From: Corynebacterium caspium DSM 44850
Lineage (GTDB): Bacteria; Actinomycetota; Actinomycetes; Mycobacteriales; Mycobacteriaceae
Reading direction: 5' to 3'
Assembly: GCF_030440555.1 (NCBI RefSeq)
Contig: NZ_CP047118.1
Location: 1,054,001 to 1,118,000, forward strand
DNA: 64,000 bases
Below, one piece after another: positions 8,724 through 18,464 of the stretch. The stretch's first letter is position 1; each line of letters begins with the position of its first letter. The notes under the pieces were generated by a model. That model saw only the letters and a list, made by a program, of their open reading frames with translations, did not search any database and was not told the DNA's origin. The translations under genes were made by a program, and so were the position numbers.

Positions 8724-11588
8724 CTAGCTCAATACCTCTTTGAGAAATTGTCCGGTATAGGAACCTTTCACTTTGGAGACTTGCTCTGGGGTACCTTGAG
8801 CCACTACTTTACCGCCTCCATCTCCACCTTCAGGCCCCATATCTATTACCCAGTCAGCGGACTTAATAACATCGAGATTATGTTCAATAATCAAGACACT
8901 GTTGCCTTTATCAACTAGTCCCTGTAATACCATCAATAGTTTAAAAATATCCTCAAAATGCAAACCTGTAGTCGGTTCATCGAGTATGTAAATGGTGCGA
9001 CCATTGGAACGTTTTTGCAATTCTGAGGCAAGTTTTACGCGCTGCGCTTCTCCACCAGAAAGAGTGGTAGCAGACTGCCCTAATCGCACATACCCCAGCC
9101 CTACATCTACTAGTGTGTTTAGATACCGCGCAATCGAGGTTACGGGTTCAAAGAAAGTAGCTGCTTCAGAGATGGGCATATTAAGTACCTCAGAAATACT
9201 CTTGCCTTTGTACTTAACCTCTAAAGTTTCTCGGTTATAACGGCTGCCGCCACAAACTTCGCAAGGCACGTAGACATCGGGCAAGAAGTTCATTTCAATC
9301 TTGATGGTCCCATCGCCTTGGCAGGCTTCGCAACGTCCACCTTTGACATTGAAGGAGAAACGACCCGGTTTATAGCCACGCACTTTCGCTTCTGGAGTTT
9401 CTGCGAATAGCGCCCGAATTTTATCGAAAACCCCCGTATATGTGGCCGGATTCGAACGTGGAGTTCGCCCAATGGGTGATTGATCTACCTGCACCAATTT
9501 ATCTAGGTGCTCAATGCCTTCAACTCGACGGGCTCGCCCAGGCACCTGACGAGCACGATTTAGCTCATTCGCTAATGTTTTAGCCAAAATTTGGTTGATT
9601 AAAGTCGACTTTCCAGAACCAGATACGCCGGTGACACAAGCGAGAACTCCTAGCGGAATCTCTACATTTATTCCTTTCAGATTATTCTCGCGAGCGCCTA
9701 CAACTTTAAGCTGTTTTTCCCGATCAATTTCACGTCGTTTTTCCGGGACCCCAATTTGGCGCCGTCCAGAAAGATAAGCGCCAGTCAAAGAGCGTTCACA
9801 ATCTAAAATTCCTGCCGGAACTCCTTGATAAACCACTTCCCCGCCGTATTCACCAGCACGCGGCCCAATATCGACTAGCCAGTCACCAGCTTTAATTGTG
9901 TCTTCATCGTGTTCAACCACGATTAAAGTATTTCCAAGGTCTCTCAATTTAATGAGCGTTTTAATCAGGCGCTGGTTATCGCGTTGATGCAATCCAATAG
10001 ACGGTTCATCTAGAACATAGAGCACCCCCGCTAATCCTGAACCGATCTGTGTAGCTAACCGAATACGCTGAGCTTCACCTCCTGAAAGAGACCCAGCGCT
10101 GCGGCTTAAACTCAAGTAATTAAGGCCTACATCTAATAGAAAATGCAATCGGGCTTGAATTTCTTTAAGTACTGCACCGGCGATAATTTGTTCACGATGC
10201 CCCAAAACCAAGTGTTCTAAGAATTCTGCCGCATGAGCGATAGAAAGTGCCGTTAGCCCAGCAATAGATAACTCGGTGCCATTTTCAGCACGCAATCTCA
10301 CCGCTAGTACTTCTGGCTTTAAGCGAGTTCCTTTACAAGTTGAGCAAGCAATATCTCTGGTATAGGCCAGAAAACGAGTTTTTTGAGAGTCCGACTCAGC
10401 TTGATCTAGTTTACGTTTGAGATAACCTTTAACCCCTTCAAAAGGTGCAGTCCAGCGCCTTTGCCGTCCGAACCGATTGCGGTAACTCACCGTAACTTCA
10501 GTAGGAGTGCCATTTAAAAGGGCATTTCTTTGGGTTTTAGTAAGTTCAGAATATGGGGCTTCAGGATCAAAATCTAAAGCTTTGGCTAAACCAGTAATAA
10601 GGGCCTGGAAATACCGGCGGTTAGGGCTGACATTCCATGGTTGGATGGATTCAGTAACTGGTGCGTCTGGATCCCTAACTAGAAGTTCTTCGTCTACTTC
10701 CATAGTGGTTCCAAGCCCATCACAAGCCGGACAGGCACCAAAAGGGCTATTAAACGAAAAGGCACGCGGTTCGAGCTCGTCGATATTTAAAATATGACCA
10801 TTGGGACAAGCCATTTTTTCCGAAAAGCGACGGAACCGTTGCGGATCATCAAGGTCTTTATCTACTAATTCGATTACTACTAAGCCCTCAGCTAGCTTTA
10901 GCGCAGTTTCTACGGAATCAGTAAGACGCTGCTTTTGAGATTGCTTAACCTTTAGCCGATCTACCACTACATCAATATCGTGCTTAATCTGCTTTTTAAG
11001 TTCCGGCGGATTCATCAGCTGGTGAATCTCCCCGTCCACCCGAACACGCGCAAAGCCAGAACCAGCAAGTTCTGAAAATAGGTCTACAAACTCCCCCTTC
11101 CGTTTGCGCACTACCGGCGCCAAAACCTGGAAGCGTAAACCTTCTTCCATATCTAAGATTTGATCCACAATTTGCTGCGGTGTTTGCCGCGAAATAATGG
11201 CATCACACTCAGGGCAATGTGCCGTGCCTGCCCGCGCATAAAGAAGACGTAGGTAGTCATAAACTTCGGTAATAGTACCGACAGTAGAACGTGGATTATG
11301 ACTAGTAGATTTTTGGTCAATAGATACCGCAGGAGATAGACCTTCAATTAGATCAACACTGGGCTTATCCATTTGCCCAAGAAACATCCGGGCATAACTT
11401 GAAAGAGATTCGATATACCGGCGTTGCCCCTCAGCAAAGATGGTATCGAAAGCTAAAGAAGACTTCCCCGACCCGGATAAACCGGTGAACACAATCATTG
11501 AGTCACGTGGAAGATCTAAATTAACCCCCTTGAGGTTATGTTCTCTAGCACCCCGCACTACAAGACGATCAGCCACAGTCTCGTCCAT
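8724..11588 (-). CDS. uvrA: Excinuclease ABC subunit A
   Basis: Damage-recognition ATPase of nucleotide excision repair; it loads UvrB on lesions. The 954 residues are the usual length. Two ABC modules are visible. The first has Walker [10 protein letters not shown] (near residue 35) and signature [16 protein letters not shown]; the second has Walker [10 protein letters not shown] (near 655) and signature [15 protein letters not shown]. CxxC pairs of the zinc modules are present (CPNGH...[26 protein letters not shown]). The start is ATG 11588, facing the divergent MBL hydrolase across 79 bp. uvrB lies about 4 kb away in the same window. Confidence 0.98.
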   Translation of the reverse strand: MDETVADRLVVRGAREHNLKGVNLDLPRDSMIVFTGLSGSGKSSLAFDTIFAEGQRRYIESLSSYARMFLGQMDKPSVDLIEGLSPAVSIDQKSTSHNPRSTVGTITEVYDYLRLLYARAGTAHCPECDAIISRQTPQQIVDQILDMEEGLRFQVLAPVVRKRKGEFVDLFSELAGSGFARVRVDGEIHQLMNPPELKKQIKHDIDVVVDRLKVKQSQKQRLTDSVETALKLAEGLVVIELVDKDLDDPQRFRRFSEKMACPNGHILNIDELEPRAFSFNSPFGACPACDGLGTTMEVDEELLVRDPDAPVTESIQPWNVSPNRRYFQALITGLAKALDFDPEAPYSELTKTQRNALLNGTPTEVTVSYRNRFGRQRRWTAPFEGVKGYLKRKLDQAESDSQKTRFLAYTRDIACSTCKGTRLKPEVLAVRLRAENGTELSIAGLTALSIAHAAEFLEHLVLGHREQIIAGAVLKEIQARLHFLLDVGLNYLSLSRSAGSLSGGEAQRIRLATQIGSGLAGVLYVLDEPSIGLHQRDNQRLIKTLIKLRDLGNTLIVVEHDEDTIKAGDWLVDIGPRAGEYGGEVVYQGVPAGILDCERSLTGAYLSGRRQIGVPEKRREIDREKQLKVVGARENNLKGINVEIPLGVLACVTGVSGSGKSTLINQILAKTLANELNRARQVPGRARRVEGIEHLDKLVQVDQSPIGRTPRSNPATYTGVFDKIRALFAETPEAKVRGYKPGRFSFNVKGGRCEACQGDGTIKIEMNFLPDVYVPCEVCGGSRYNRETLEVKYKGKSISEVLNMPISEAATFFEPVTSIARYLNTLVDVGLGYVRLGQSATTLSGGEAQRVKLASELQKRSNGRTIYILDEPTTGLHFEDIFKLLMVLQGLVDKGNSVLIIEHNLDVIKSADWVIDMGPEGGDGGGKVVAQGTPEQVSKVKGSYTGQFLKEVLS

Positions 11589-11667
11589 CCTTTATCTTCA
11601 TCTACAATTTTCCATCGAACATACCAGCGAATCCTCGGAAATGCCAACACCGGTACACTGTGACACC

Positions 11668-12270
11668 ATGACTAAAGAACTACAGCTGCACCACATTTCC
11701 GTATCTGATATGGATAATAATTGCTATCTATTAAGTAGCGATGGCGAGGGTTTACTTATCGATGCTGCAGCAGATGCACCGGCGCTGCTCCAACTGGCCA
11801 AAGATGCTGGGGTAACCATAACTAAAGTGCTCACAACACATCGGCATTGGGACCATACTCAAGCTTTAAGTGAAGTGATAGCAGCAACTGGAGCCAAGCA
11901 TTACGCCTCCTTTTTAGATGCCCCTGCCTTACCTGCCCCAGTAGACGTGGAGCTTCATAATGGAGATGTTATCGAGCATGCCGGGGTAAAATTAGACATA
12001 ATCATTTTGCGCGGGCATACCCCTGGTGGCGTCGCCGTGGCCACTAATATTGCCGGACATCCCGCCATATTTAGCGGAGACAGCCTATTTCCAGGCGGAG
12101 TCGGAAAAACTAGCTGTGAGGCTGATTTTGCGCGACTTTTTAATGACGTAACTTCGCGAATTTTTGATAAATACCCTGATAATACCGTCGTTTACCCAGG
12201 TCACGGTGCAAAAACCACCTTGGGAACAGAGCGCCCACAATTGCCTGAATGGGAAAAACGACGCTGGTAA
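11668..12270 (+). CDS. MBL-fold metallo-hydrolase (glyoxalase II-like)
   Basis: A 200-residue metallo-beta-lactamase-fold hydrolase. The metal-binding motif THRHWDHTQA (HxHxDH) is followed by a later histidine in LRGHTPGG, an aspartate in IFSGDSLFPGGVG, and the final YPGHGA histidine. All ligands of a binuclear Zn site are therefore present. Known relatives include hydroxyacylglutathione hydrolase and YcbL-type thioesterases; corynebacteria use mycothiol, so a mycothiol-thioester substrate is possible (inference). ATG 11668 follows TACACT by 8 nt with no ribosome site, so the mRNA is probably leaderless. An in-frame ATG at 11641 is less likely. Confidence 0.85.
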   Translation: MTKELQLHHISVSDMDNNCYLLSSDGEGLLIDAAADAPALLQLAKDAGVTITKVLTTHRHWDHTQALSEVIAATGAKHYASFLDAPALPAPVDVELHNGDVIEHAGVKLDIIILRGHTPGGVAVATNIAGHPAIFSGDSLFPGGVGKTSCEADFARLFNDVTSRIFDKYPDNTVVYPGHGAKTTLGTERPQLPEWEKRRW

Positions 12271-12410
12271 AGACCCCTAGCGAGCAATCATGGAATGGAA
12301 TCGAAGATAAAAGGCCCTTAACTTGAGGAATATATGGCACTAGGTATTTGGTTATAAGCTAATACGTCTTTACTCAAAACTTCGATTCCAAGATGGACTA
12401 AGGAGCCGCG

Positions 12411-14639
12411 TTGCTACAAAATGACCAAATCCAGGCAGAACAGGCCTATGTTGATGGACTTTTTGCTCGCCTGGATGCGGCAGTAGAAGCTGCTCAAGAG
12501 CGTTTACGGCAGGTAACTCTCAATATTGATCCCGCAAATCCAAAGGCAGAGTCTTTGGTGCAGCGAGAAACTGATTACCACGCGCTCAACGAACGCCTCG
12601 ATAAGCTAAATTTGGCAACTTTAGGGTTAGTTTTCGGGCGAATTGATATTGCAGATACCTCTGGTTCCCCCGATAATCCGGTTCCGGGACATCCAGAGTT
12701 GGATCGTCGCTATATTGGTCGAATTGGCTTGGATGCCCGCGAAGATAATTACCGCACGTTATTACTAGATTGGCGCGCACCTATGGCTCGCCCCTTCTAT
12801 CTAGCTACCACCGCGCATCCCGAGGGTGTAACCATGCGTCGCCATATACGCACCCATGGGCGCAAAGTTACCGCGATTAGTGACGAACACCTTGGGGATC
12901 AGGAAATAATCGATGTGCAAGATATTAGATCCGATATTGGCGGGGAAAGCGCTTTACGGTATGCCATGTCCCAAGCCCGTACGGGGCGCATGCGAAATAT
13001 TGTGGAAACCATCCAAAGAGAACAGGACCAGATAATTCGCGATGAAACCCGCGGAGTTCTCATGGTTGAAGGCGGTCCAGGTACCGGTAAAACAGCAGTT
13101 GCGCTGCATCGTATTGCATATTTGCTCTACACCTGGCGGGAGCAACTAAGCCGCAGCGGGGTCCTAATTATTGGGCCCAATACGGTATTTCTAGATTATA
13201 TTTCCCAGGTCCTTCCGGAATTAGGAGAAACTGGAGTAGTTCTATCGACTATCCCGCAACTTTATCCAGGATTAGAAATCAGCGGTACAGACAGTTTGCT
13301 TGCCAAAGAGATTAAAGGCAGCGCTGAAATGGTTCATATTCTGAGTAATGCAGTGAAGTATTACCAACAAGTTCCTGATAGTGCTCAGATTGTGCGCATT
13401 GGTTCATTGCGCTTGGCAGTAACTCCTAGCATGGTTAAAAAAGCGCGCACTCGGGCACGTCGCTCCCGTAAACCTCATAATTTAGCGCGCGCCATATTTC
13501 GTGAAGCTTTACTGCACTTCATGGCAGAAGCCTTGGCAGAACTAATTGGTGCAGATCCTTTAGGCGGGGCTAATTTGCTATCTACTGCCGATATAGATCA
13601 ACTACACGATGATCTTTCAGAAGAACCCGAAGTACTTGCACTGCTGGACAAATTATGGCCCCAACTAGAGCCTTTTACAGTTCTAGCTGAGTTACTTGGA
13701 GATTTTGAACGCATTAACCAAGTAGCTGGCGAATACGATACCGATACTCATACCGGCCTGTACCGTGAAAATGCCACCGCTTGGAGTTTTGCTGATGCAG
13801 CATTATTAGATGAGTTAGCAGTATTAATTGGTATCCCCGATCCAGAGGAAGAAAAACTTTTAGCACTGCAGAAACAACGGATTGCCGAAGCCCAAGAAGC
13901 CCTAGATATTTTAGAAAGCTCTAATTTCACCGATAACGAAGATGAAGAATTCGATGCCGAATATTTAGCAGCTCATGACGTAATCGATGCCCAAACTCTG
14001 GCCGAACGCCAAATTGCCCAAGATCAACGCACCACCGCCGAACGCGCCCAAGCAGATCAGCAATGGGCCTACGGCCACGTAATTGTTGACGAAGCCCAGG
14101 AATTATCCCCCATGGAATGGCGAATGGTATTTCGTCGCAACCCGGCACGTTGGATGACCCTAGTTGGGGACACCGCGCAAACAGGTTCCCCAGCCGGGGT
14201 AGATAGTTGGGCTGAGACTTTGCAGCCTTTCGTCGATAAACGGTTTAAGCATCACACTTTAACCATTAATTATCGCACTCCCAAGGAGATAATGGCGCTG
14301 GCAAATAAAATACTGGCGATAATTGATCCTGCAGCCGAACCCACAACAGCGATCCGGGAATCAGGTTATCCCGTGCAGATTCTGCCAACTGGCAGCAATG
14401 CTGAAAATTTAGTGGCGGAACTAGCAGTAGAGGAACGCACGGTAAAAATAATTAATGCTGCCAATATTGAGGAAATTAAAGGCCTGGAATTTGATCACAT
14501 AATTGTAGAAAACCCGCAAGCCATAGTGGAAGCATCACCACAAGGTTGGCAAAATCTTTATGTGGCAACTACCCGGGCTACCCAATCCTTAACACTAATT
14601 GGAGAGCTTCCGGATCCGCTAGTTATAGAGTCCGCTTAA
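12411..14639 (+). CDS. HelD/HelR-like superfamily I ATPase
   Basis: A 742-residue UvrD-like ATPase of the HelD type, which releases stalled or drug-bound RNA polymerase in Gram-positives. Visible: an N-terminal helical segment (1-60) as in the HelD arm that enters the polymerase, the HelD-typical RIDI...YIGRIGL and LLDWRAPMARPFY stretch (about 75-125), Walker A GGPGTGKTAVALHR (near 220), and Walker B HVIVDEAQELSPMEWR (near 560). Motif IV-VI elements follow, including LTINYRTPKEIM, KGLEFDHIIVENP and YVATTRATQSL. The start is TTG 12411 with AGGAG 6 nt upstream. It converges with a universal stress gene, overlapping by a few bases. Confidence 0.88.
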   Translation: MLQNDQIQAEQAYVDGLFARLDAAVEAAQERLRQVTLNIDPANPKAESLVQRETDYHALNERLDKLNLATLGLVFGRIDIADTSGSPDNPVPGHPELDRRYIGRIGLDAREDNYRTLLLDWRAPMARPFYLATTAHPEGVTMRRHIRTHGRKVTAISDEHLGDQEIIDVQDIRSDIGGESALRYAMSQARTGRMRNIVETIQREQDQIIRDETRGVLMVEGGPGTGKTAVALHRIAYLLYTWREQLSRSGVLIIGPNTVFLDYISQVLPELGETGVVLSTIPQLYPGLEISGTDSLLAKEIKGSAEMVHILSNAVKYYQQVPDSAQIVRIGSLRLAVTPSMVKKARTRARRSRKPHNLARAIFREALLHFMAEALAELIGADPLGGANLLSTADIDQLHDDLSEEPEVLALLDKLWPQLEPFTVLAELLGDFERINQVAGEYDTDTHTGLYRENATAWSFADAALLDELAVLIGIPDPEEEKLLALQKQRIAEAQEALDILESSNFTDNEDEEFDAEYLAAHDVIDAQTLAERQIAQDQRTTAERAQADQQWAYGHVIVDEAQELSPMEWRMVFRRNPARWMTLVGDTAQTGSPAGVDSWAETLQPFVDKRFKHHTLTINYRTPKEIMALANKILAIIDPAAEPTTAIRESGYPVQILPTGSNAENLVAELAVEERTVKIINAANIEEIKGLEFDHIIVENPQAIVEASPQGWQNLYVATTRATQSLTLIGELPDPLVIESA

Positions 14640-15082
14640 TTAACACCCACGGTGTGCACAATCATCACATCGCAATCAGACTGCCGAGCCACATCTGCAG
14701 GAACTGAGCCTAAAAGCCGTCCAGTAAGAGAGTTAATTCCCCGGTTTCCTACTACCAATAGATCTGCTCTTACTGCTTTAACTATTGCCATTAGGGCGCT
14801 AACCGGGGAGCCTTCTTCCATTTTTGTTTCTGCATGGGGGTACCATTGCAAAGCGTGTTCCCGTGCTGCGGCAAGGTTCTGAGCAGCCTGTTCTTCTCCA
14901 ATAACCACTACAGACTCCCCTTTAGTAAGGGGGGCATTTTCAGTAGACGGCGGATAAAACGCCGAAGCAATTACCAACCGCGAATTAAAAGCGGACGCAA
15001 TTTTTGCAGCCCTCTCTACTGCCAGCAAAGAGGAAGAGGAGCCGTCAGTACCCACCACTACGGTTCTATAATCACTACTCAC
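14636..15082 (-). CDS. Universal stress protein (UspA family), copy 2
   Basis: A 148-residue UspA-fold protein. The N-terminus VVVGTDGSSSSLLAVERAA and the ATP-binding loop GNRGINSLTGRLLGS (G-x2-G-x9-G-S) are intact, so nucleotide binding is expected. It lies 26 nt downstream of a second Usp gene and is the last gene of the coaE-uvrB-usp-usp run. Its stop codon overlaps the convergent helD stop. The two Usp proteins are clearly diverged from one another. Confidence 0.92.
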   Translation of the reverse strand: MSSDYRTVVVGTDGSSSSLLAVERAAKIASAFNSRLVIASAFYPPSTENAPLTKGESVVVIGEEQAAQNLAAAREHALQWYPHAETKMEEGSPVSALMAIVKAVRADLLVVGNRGINSLTGRLLGSVPADVARQSDCDVMIVHTVGVN

Positions 15083-15108
15083 CTGAGGCTCCTTTGCTGA
15101 ACTGAGGT

Positions 15109-15555
15109 TTATAAATCTTCAGTATTAACCAACATCACGTCTACAGAAGAACGCTGTACAACTCCGGTTGGCACGTTACCAAAGATCTTTCCTGCAAAAC
15201 TTTTCATCCCTTTATTTCCCAGGACTAGGAGATCTGCACCTATTTCGGCAACCACTTCATTTAGCACGGTGGTAGCTGGACCTGCCGCTTTATGCGTGGT
15301 GATATTTTCAGCCCCCTCAACAGTTGCCACTTTTATAGCCTCTGCCAAGTATTCATCGGACATATCTTCACGAACCACTGGAGCGGAAACACTGGTATGC
15401 GTCGGAGTATCTAAAACCGACTTAGCAGATTGGCTATAAGCAATAACCAGAGCTAGTTCAGCCTGAAATGCAGCTGCCAAGCTAGCTGCGCGTCGAACGG
15501 CAAAAAGAGCAGTATCGCTACCATCGACGCCAACTGCAATCTTGGTGTACTTCAT
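15109..15555 (-). CDS. Universal stress protein (UspA family), copy 1
   Basis: A 148-residue UspA-fold protein starting MKYTKIAVGVDGSDTALFAV. ATG 15555 is preferred over the upstream ATG 15573 because AAGGAG stands 6 nt before it. The nucleotide loop reads GNKGMKSFAGKIFGN, with Asn where Ser/Thr usually binds the phosphate, so ATP binding may be altered. It lies 40 nt after uvrB and 26 nt before the second Usp gene. Confidence 0.92.
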   Translation of the reverse strand: MKYTKIAVGVDGSDTALFAVRRAASLAAAFQAELALVIAYSQSAKSVLDTPTHTSVSAPVVREDMSDEYLAEAIKVATVEGAENITTHKAAGPATTVLNEVVAEIGADLLVLGNKGMKSFAGKIFGNVPTGVVQRSSVDVMLVNTEDL

Positions 15556-15595
15556 AATTAACTCCTTGCGCAATTAAAGCAATTAAATCCGAAAG

Positions 15596-17728
15596 CTAAA
15601 TCCCTGCTTCCTTAATACCACGGAGTTCCTTTTTAAGCTCAGAAATTTCATCCCGCAAACGTCCCGCCAACTCAAATTTAAGATCTCGAGCAGCTTCACC
15701 CATCTGCGTGGTGAGATTACTAATTAAAGTTTCTACTTCTTCAGCAGCCATGGAAGCAGTGTCATAACGCTCCAATAAGGCAGTATCGGCACTCAAGCTA
15801 TTAGCATTAGCAGATTTCGCAGACCCAGGACTATCGATGCCATGATTTTCCCGGCTTTCATAAACTTGGTCCAAAATATCAGCAATTTTCTTTCGCAAAG
15901 GCTGTGGATCTACGCCATGAGCAGTGTTATAAGCAATCTGCTTTTCCCTACGCCTTTCAGTTTCTTCGAGTGCATAGGCCATCGAATCGGTGATCTTATC
16001 GGCATACATAATTACCTCACCAGAAACATTTCGAGCCGCCCGACCAATGGTCTGAATAAGCGAGCGATGCGAACGCAGAAAACCTTCCTTATCGGCATCC
16101 AAAATCGCTACCAAGGAAACCTCTGGAAGATCCAATCCTTCGCGCAGCAAGTTAATGCCTACTAAGACGTCATATTCGCCCAAACGCAATTGCCGCAATA
16201 ATTCGACGCGTTGCAAAGTATCAATATCAGAGTGCAAATACCGAACTTTAATTCCAGTTTCTAGCAGATAGTCAGTAAGATCCTCCGACATCTTTTTAGT
16301 CAAAGTAGTCACTAGGACGCGTTCTTGCTTCGCAGTACGATCCCTGATTTCACCAATAAGATCATCAATCTGTCCCTTAGTAGGGCGCACACTGACTTTG
16401 GGATCAAGTAAGCCGGTCGGTCGAATTACCTGTTCAACAAATTCTCCACCAGCTGCCGCCATTTCAAAATCACCAGGGGTTGCAGACATATACACCGTCT
16501 GCCCCACCCGATCCTCGAACTCTTCAAAGGTAAGCGGGCGGTTATCTAAAGCTGAAGGCAGCCGAAAACCAAATTCCACCAAGTTACGTTTCCGCGACAT
16601 ATCGCCAGCAAACATGCCCCCAATTTGCGGCACCGTAACGTGGGATTCATCGATGATAGTGAGGAAATCCTCGGGGAAATAATCGATGAGAGTCGCTGGG
16701 GCAGATCCAGGTGCACGACCATCGATATGCCGAGAATAGTTTTCGATACCGGAGCAAAAACCCATTTGCTCGATCATTTCGATATCGTATTCCGTGCGCA
16801 TTCTCAAGCGTTGCGCCTCTAATAATTTGCCCCGATTTTGCAGGTCAGCCAGGCGATCTTGTAACTCTTCTTTAATATCTTCAATAGCCTTAGCCATACG
16901 TTCTGGCCCGGCGACATAGTGCGTAGCTGGGAATATGCGAATCTCATCCACCTGCCGGATAACATCGCCAGTTAAAGGGTGAATATAATAAAGCGAATCT
17001 ATTTCATCACCAAAAAATTCCACCCGCACTGCAACTTCTTCATAAGCCGGAATAATATCCACGACATCGCCTTTAACCCGGAAAGCTCCCCGTTCAAGCG
17101 CATAATCATTACGGCTGTACTGAATATCAACTAAGAGACGTAAAAACCTATCTCTTTCTACTTCTTCCCCTATTTTTAAGACTACCGAGCGATCCAAATA
17201 AGACTGCGGAGTACCTAAACCATAAATACAAGAAACCGAACTAACTACCACTACATCGCGCCGGGAAAGCAAAGCCGAAGTAGCTGAATGCCGCAGCCTT
17301 TCAACATCCTCATTAATTGAGGAATCTTTTTCAATATAAGTATCAGATTGAGCTATATAAGCTTCTGGCTGATAATAATCATAATAACTAACGAAATACT
17401 CTACCGCGTTATGCGGAAGCAATTGTCGCAACTCATTTGCTAGCTGGGCAGCCAAAGTTTTATTCGGAGCCATTACTAGAGTAGGACGCTGCTGCTTTTC
17501 AATTAGCCAGGCGGCAGTGGCTGATTTACCGGTACCAGTAGCACCAAGCAAGACAATATCTGTCTCTCCCCTATTTAAACGTTTATCAAGCTCTGCAATA
17601 GCTGCTGGCTGGTCACCTGCCGGCTGAAATTCAGAAACTACTTTAAATTCCGCCCTAGTGCGCTCGACCTCTCCAACTGGACGGAATTCAGAATGGGATA
17701 AAACGGGATTTTCTGCTGCGAAAGCCAT
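15596..17728 (-). CDS. uvrB: Excinuclease ABC subunit B
   Basis: Helicase-like component of nucleotide excision repair that verifies damage and recruits UvrC. At 710 residues it is full length. Visible: Walker [15 protein letters not shown] (near 60), the beta-hairpin region [20 protein letters not shown] (near 115), the DESHVT box, helicase motifs V/VI ([22 protein letters not shown]), and a C-terminal UVR helix pair (about 665-705) that contacts UvrC. Start ATG 17728. It follows coaE by 10 nt, so the two form one transcript. Confidence 0.98.
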   Translation of the reverse strand: MAFAAENPVLSHSEFRPVGEVERTRAEFKVVSEFQPAGDQPAAIAELDKRLNRGETDIVLLGATGTGKSATAAWLIEKQQRPTLVMAPNKTLAAQLANELRQLLPHNAVEYFVSYYDYYQPEAYIAQSDTYIEKDSSINEDVERLRHSATSALLSRRDVVVVSSVSCIYGLGTPQSYLDRSVVLKIGEEVERDRFLRLLVDIQYSRNDYALERGAFRVKGDVVDIIPAYEEVAVRVEFFGDEIDSLYYIHPLTGDVIRQVDEIRIFPATHYVAGPERMAKAIEDIKEELQDRLADLQNRGKLLEAQRLRMRTEYDIEMIEQMGFCSGIENYSRHIDGRAPGSAPATLIDYFPEDFLTIIDESHVTVPQIGGMFAGDMSRKRNLVEFGFRLPSALDNRPLTFEEFEDRVGQTVYMSATPGDFEMAAAGGEFVEQVIRPTGLLDPKVSVRPTKGQIDDLIGEIRDRTAKQERVLVTTLTKKMSEDLTDYLLETGIKVRYLHSDIDTLQRVELLRQLRLGEYDVLVGINLLREGLDLPEVSLVAILDADKEGFLRSHRSLIQTIGRAARNVSGEVIMYADKITDSMAYALEETERRREKQIAYNTAHGVDPQPLRKKIADILDQVYESRENHGIDSPGSAKSANANSLSADTALLERYDTASMAAEEVETLISNLTTQMGEAARDLKFELAGRLRDEISELKKELRGIKEAGI

Positions 17729-17738
17729 GCGGCCGAGT

Positions 17739-18329
17739 TTAGGCCAAACTGTGAACTAAGTGGATGACCTGTTCTTTAAGCGCAGCTAGATCCCCGTTAT
17801 TATCAATGACTACCTGCGCCACAGCTAGCCTCTTAGCCTGATTAATCTGCGCAGCTATACGATTCCGGGCGTCTTCTTCAGTTAAGCCCCGCGTATTAAC
17901 TAAGCGCTGCACTCTGGTTTCAGTATCGACATCCACCACAACTACTAGATCAACTTCACGGTACTGCCCAGTCTCAATTAATAAGGGCATATCGTAAACC
18001 ACCCATTTTTCTCCAGCTTGCAGGGCTTGCTCAAATTGCCACTTTGCAGCTTCCCAAATACGTGGATGCGTGATGGCATTTAAGCGCTCTGTCTGTGCCG
18101 GGTTAGCAAAGGCTCTGCTAGCTAGAAGACTGCGATTTAGGGTGCCCTCTGCAGTTAAGATATCGGCCCCAAAGACCTGAGCCAATTCAGCTAGGGCAGG
18201 TTGTCCTGGCTCTACTATTTGGCGGGCAATTTGGTCTGCATCGATAATTTTTAGACCTTGCTCACGCAGCAAATTTGCCACGGTAGTTTTTCCGCTTCCG
18301 ATGCCGCCGGTCAAACCCATGATTTTCAT
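17739..18329 (-). CDS. coaE: Dephospho-CoA kinase
   Basis: Last step of CoA synthesis: phosphorylates the 3'-OH of dephospho-CoA. The 196-residue product starts at ATG 18329 ([16 protein letters not shown]); a longer frame to 18410 adds 27 residues ahead of the conserved N-terminus and is unlikely. P-loop [16 protein letters not shown] and [12 protein letters not shown] (lid/CoA region) are all present. It lies just upstream of uvrB and downstream of ptsG, the order known in corynebacteria. Confidence 0.95.
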   Translation of the reverse strand: MKIMGLTGGIGSGKTTVANLLREQGLKIIDADQIARQIVEPGQPALAELAQVFGADILTAEGTLNRSLLASRAFANPAQTERLNAITHPRIWEAAKWQFEQALQAGEKWVVYDMPLLIETGQYREVDLVVVVDVDTETRVQRLVNTRGLTEEDARNRIAAQINQAKRLAVAQVVIDNNGDLAALKEQVIHLVHSLA

Positions 18330-18418
18330 AGCTGTAACTCTAGGCTTATTCCCCCAGTTGGGCAGAAAATGAGAAAAAGTCTGAAGCCGGGCCGGTTTCA
18401 CCCATGCCAAAATGCAAA

Positions 18419-18445
18419 TACCCCACCATAAAAAATGGCGGGGTA
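18419..18445 (-). terminator. Terminator of ptsG
   Basis: Seen: TACCCC-x-CCAT (18419-18429) pairs with ATGG-x-GGGGTA (18435-18445). On the minus strand the single mismatch becomes a G-U pair. The stem is followed by a U-rich stretch. It starts 20 nt past the ptsG stop. Confidence 0.7.
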
Positions 18446-18464
18446 CAGCATTAGAGTGAAAGAA

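Noticed and set aside
11440..11667. Upstream extension of the MBL hydrolase frame
   Set aside because: It runs inside the antisense of uvrA and lacks conserved residues; the family N-terminus begins at 11668.
18330..18410. 27-residue N-terminal extension of coaE
   Set aside because: CoaE proteins begin directly at the P-loop segment; the extension overlaps the ptsG terminator region.
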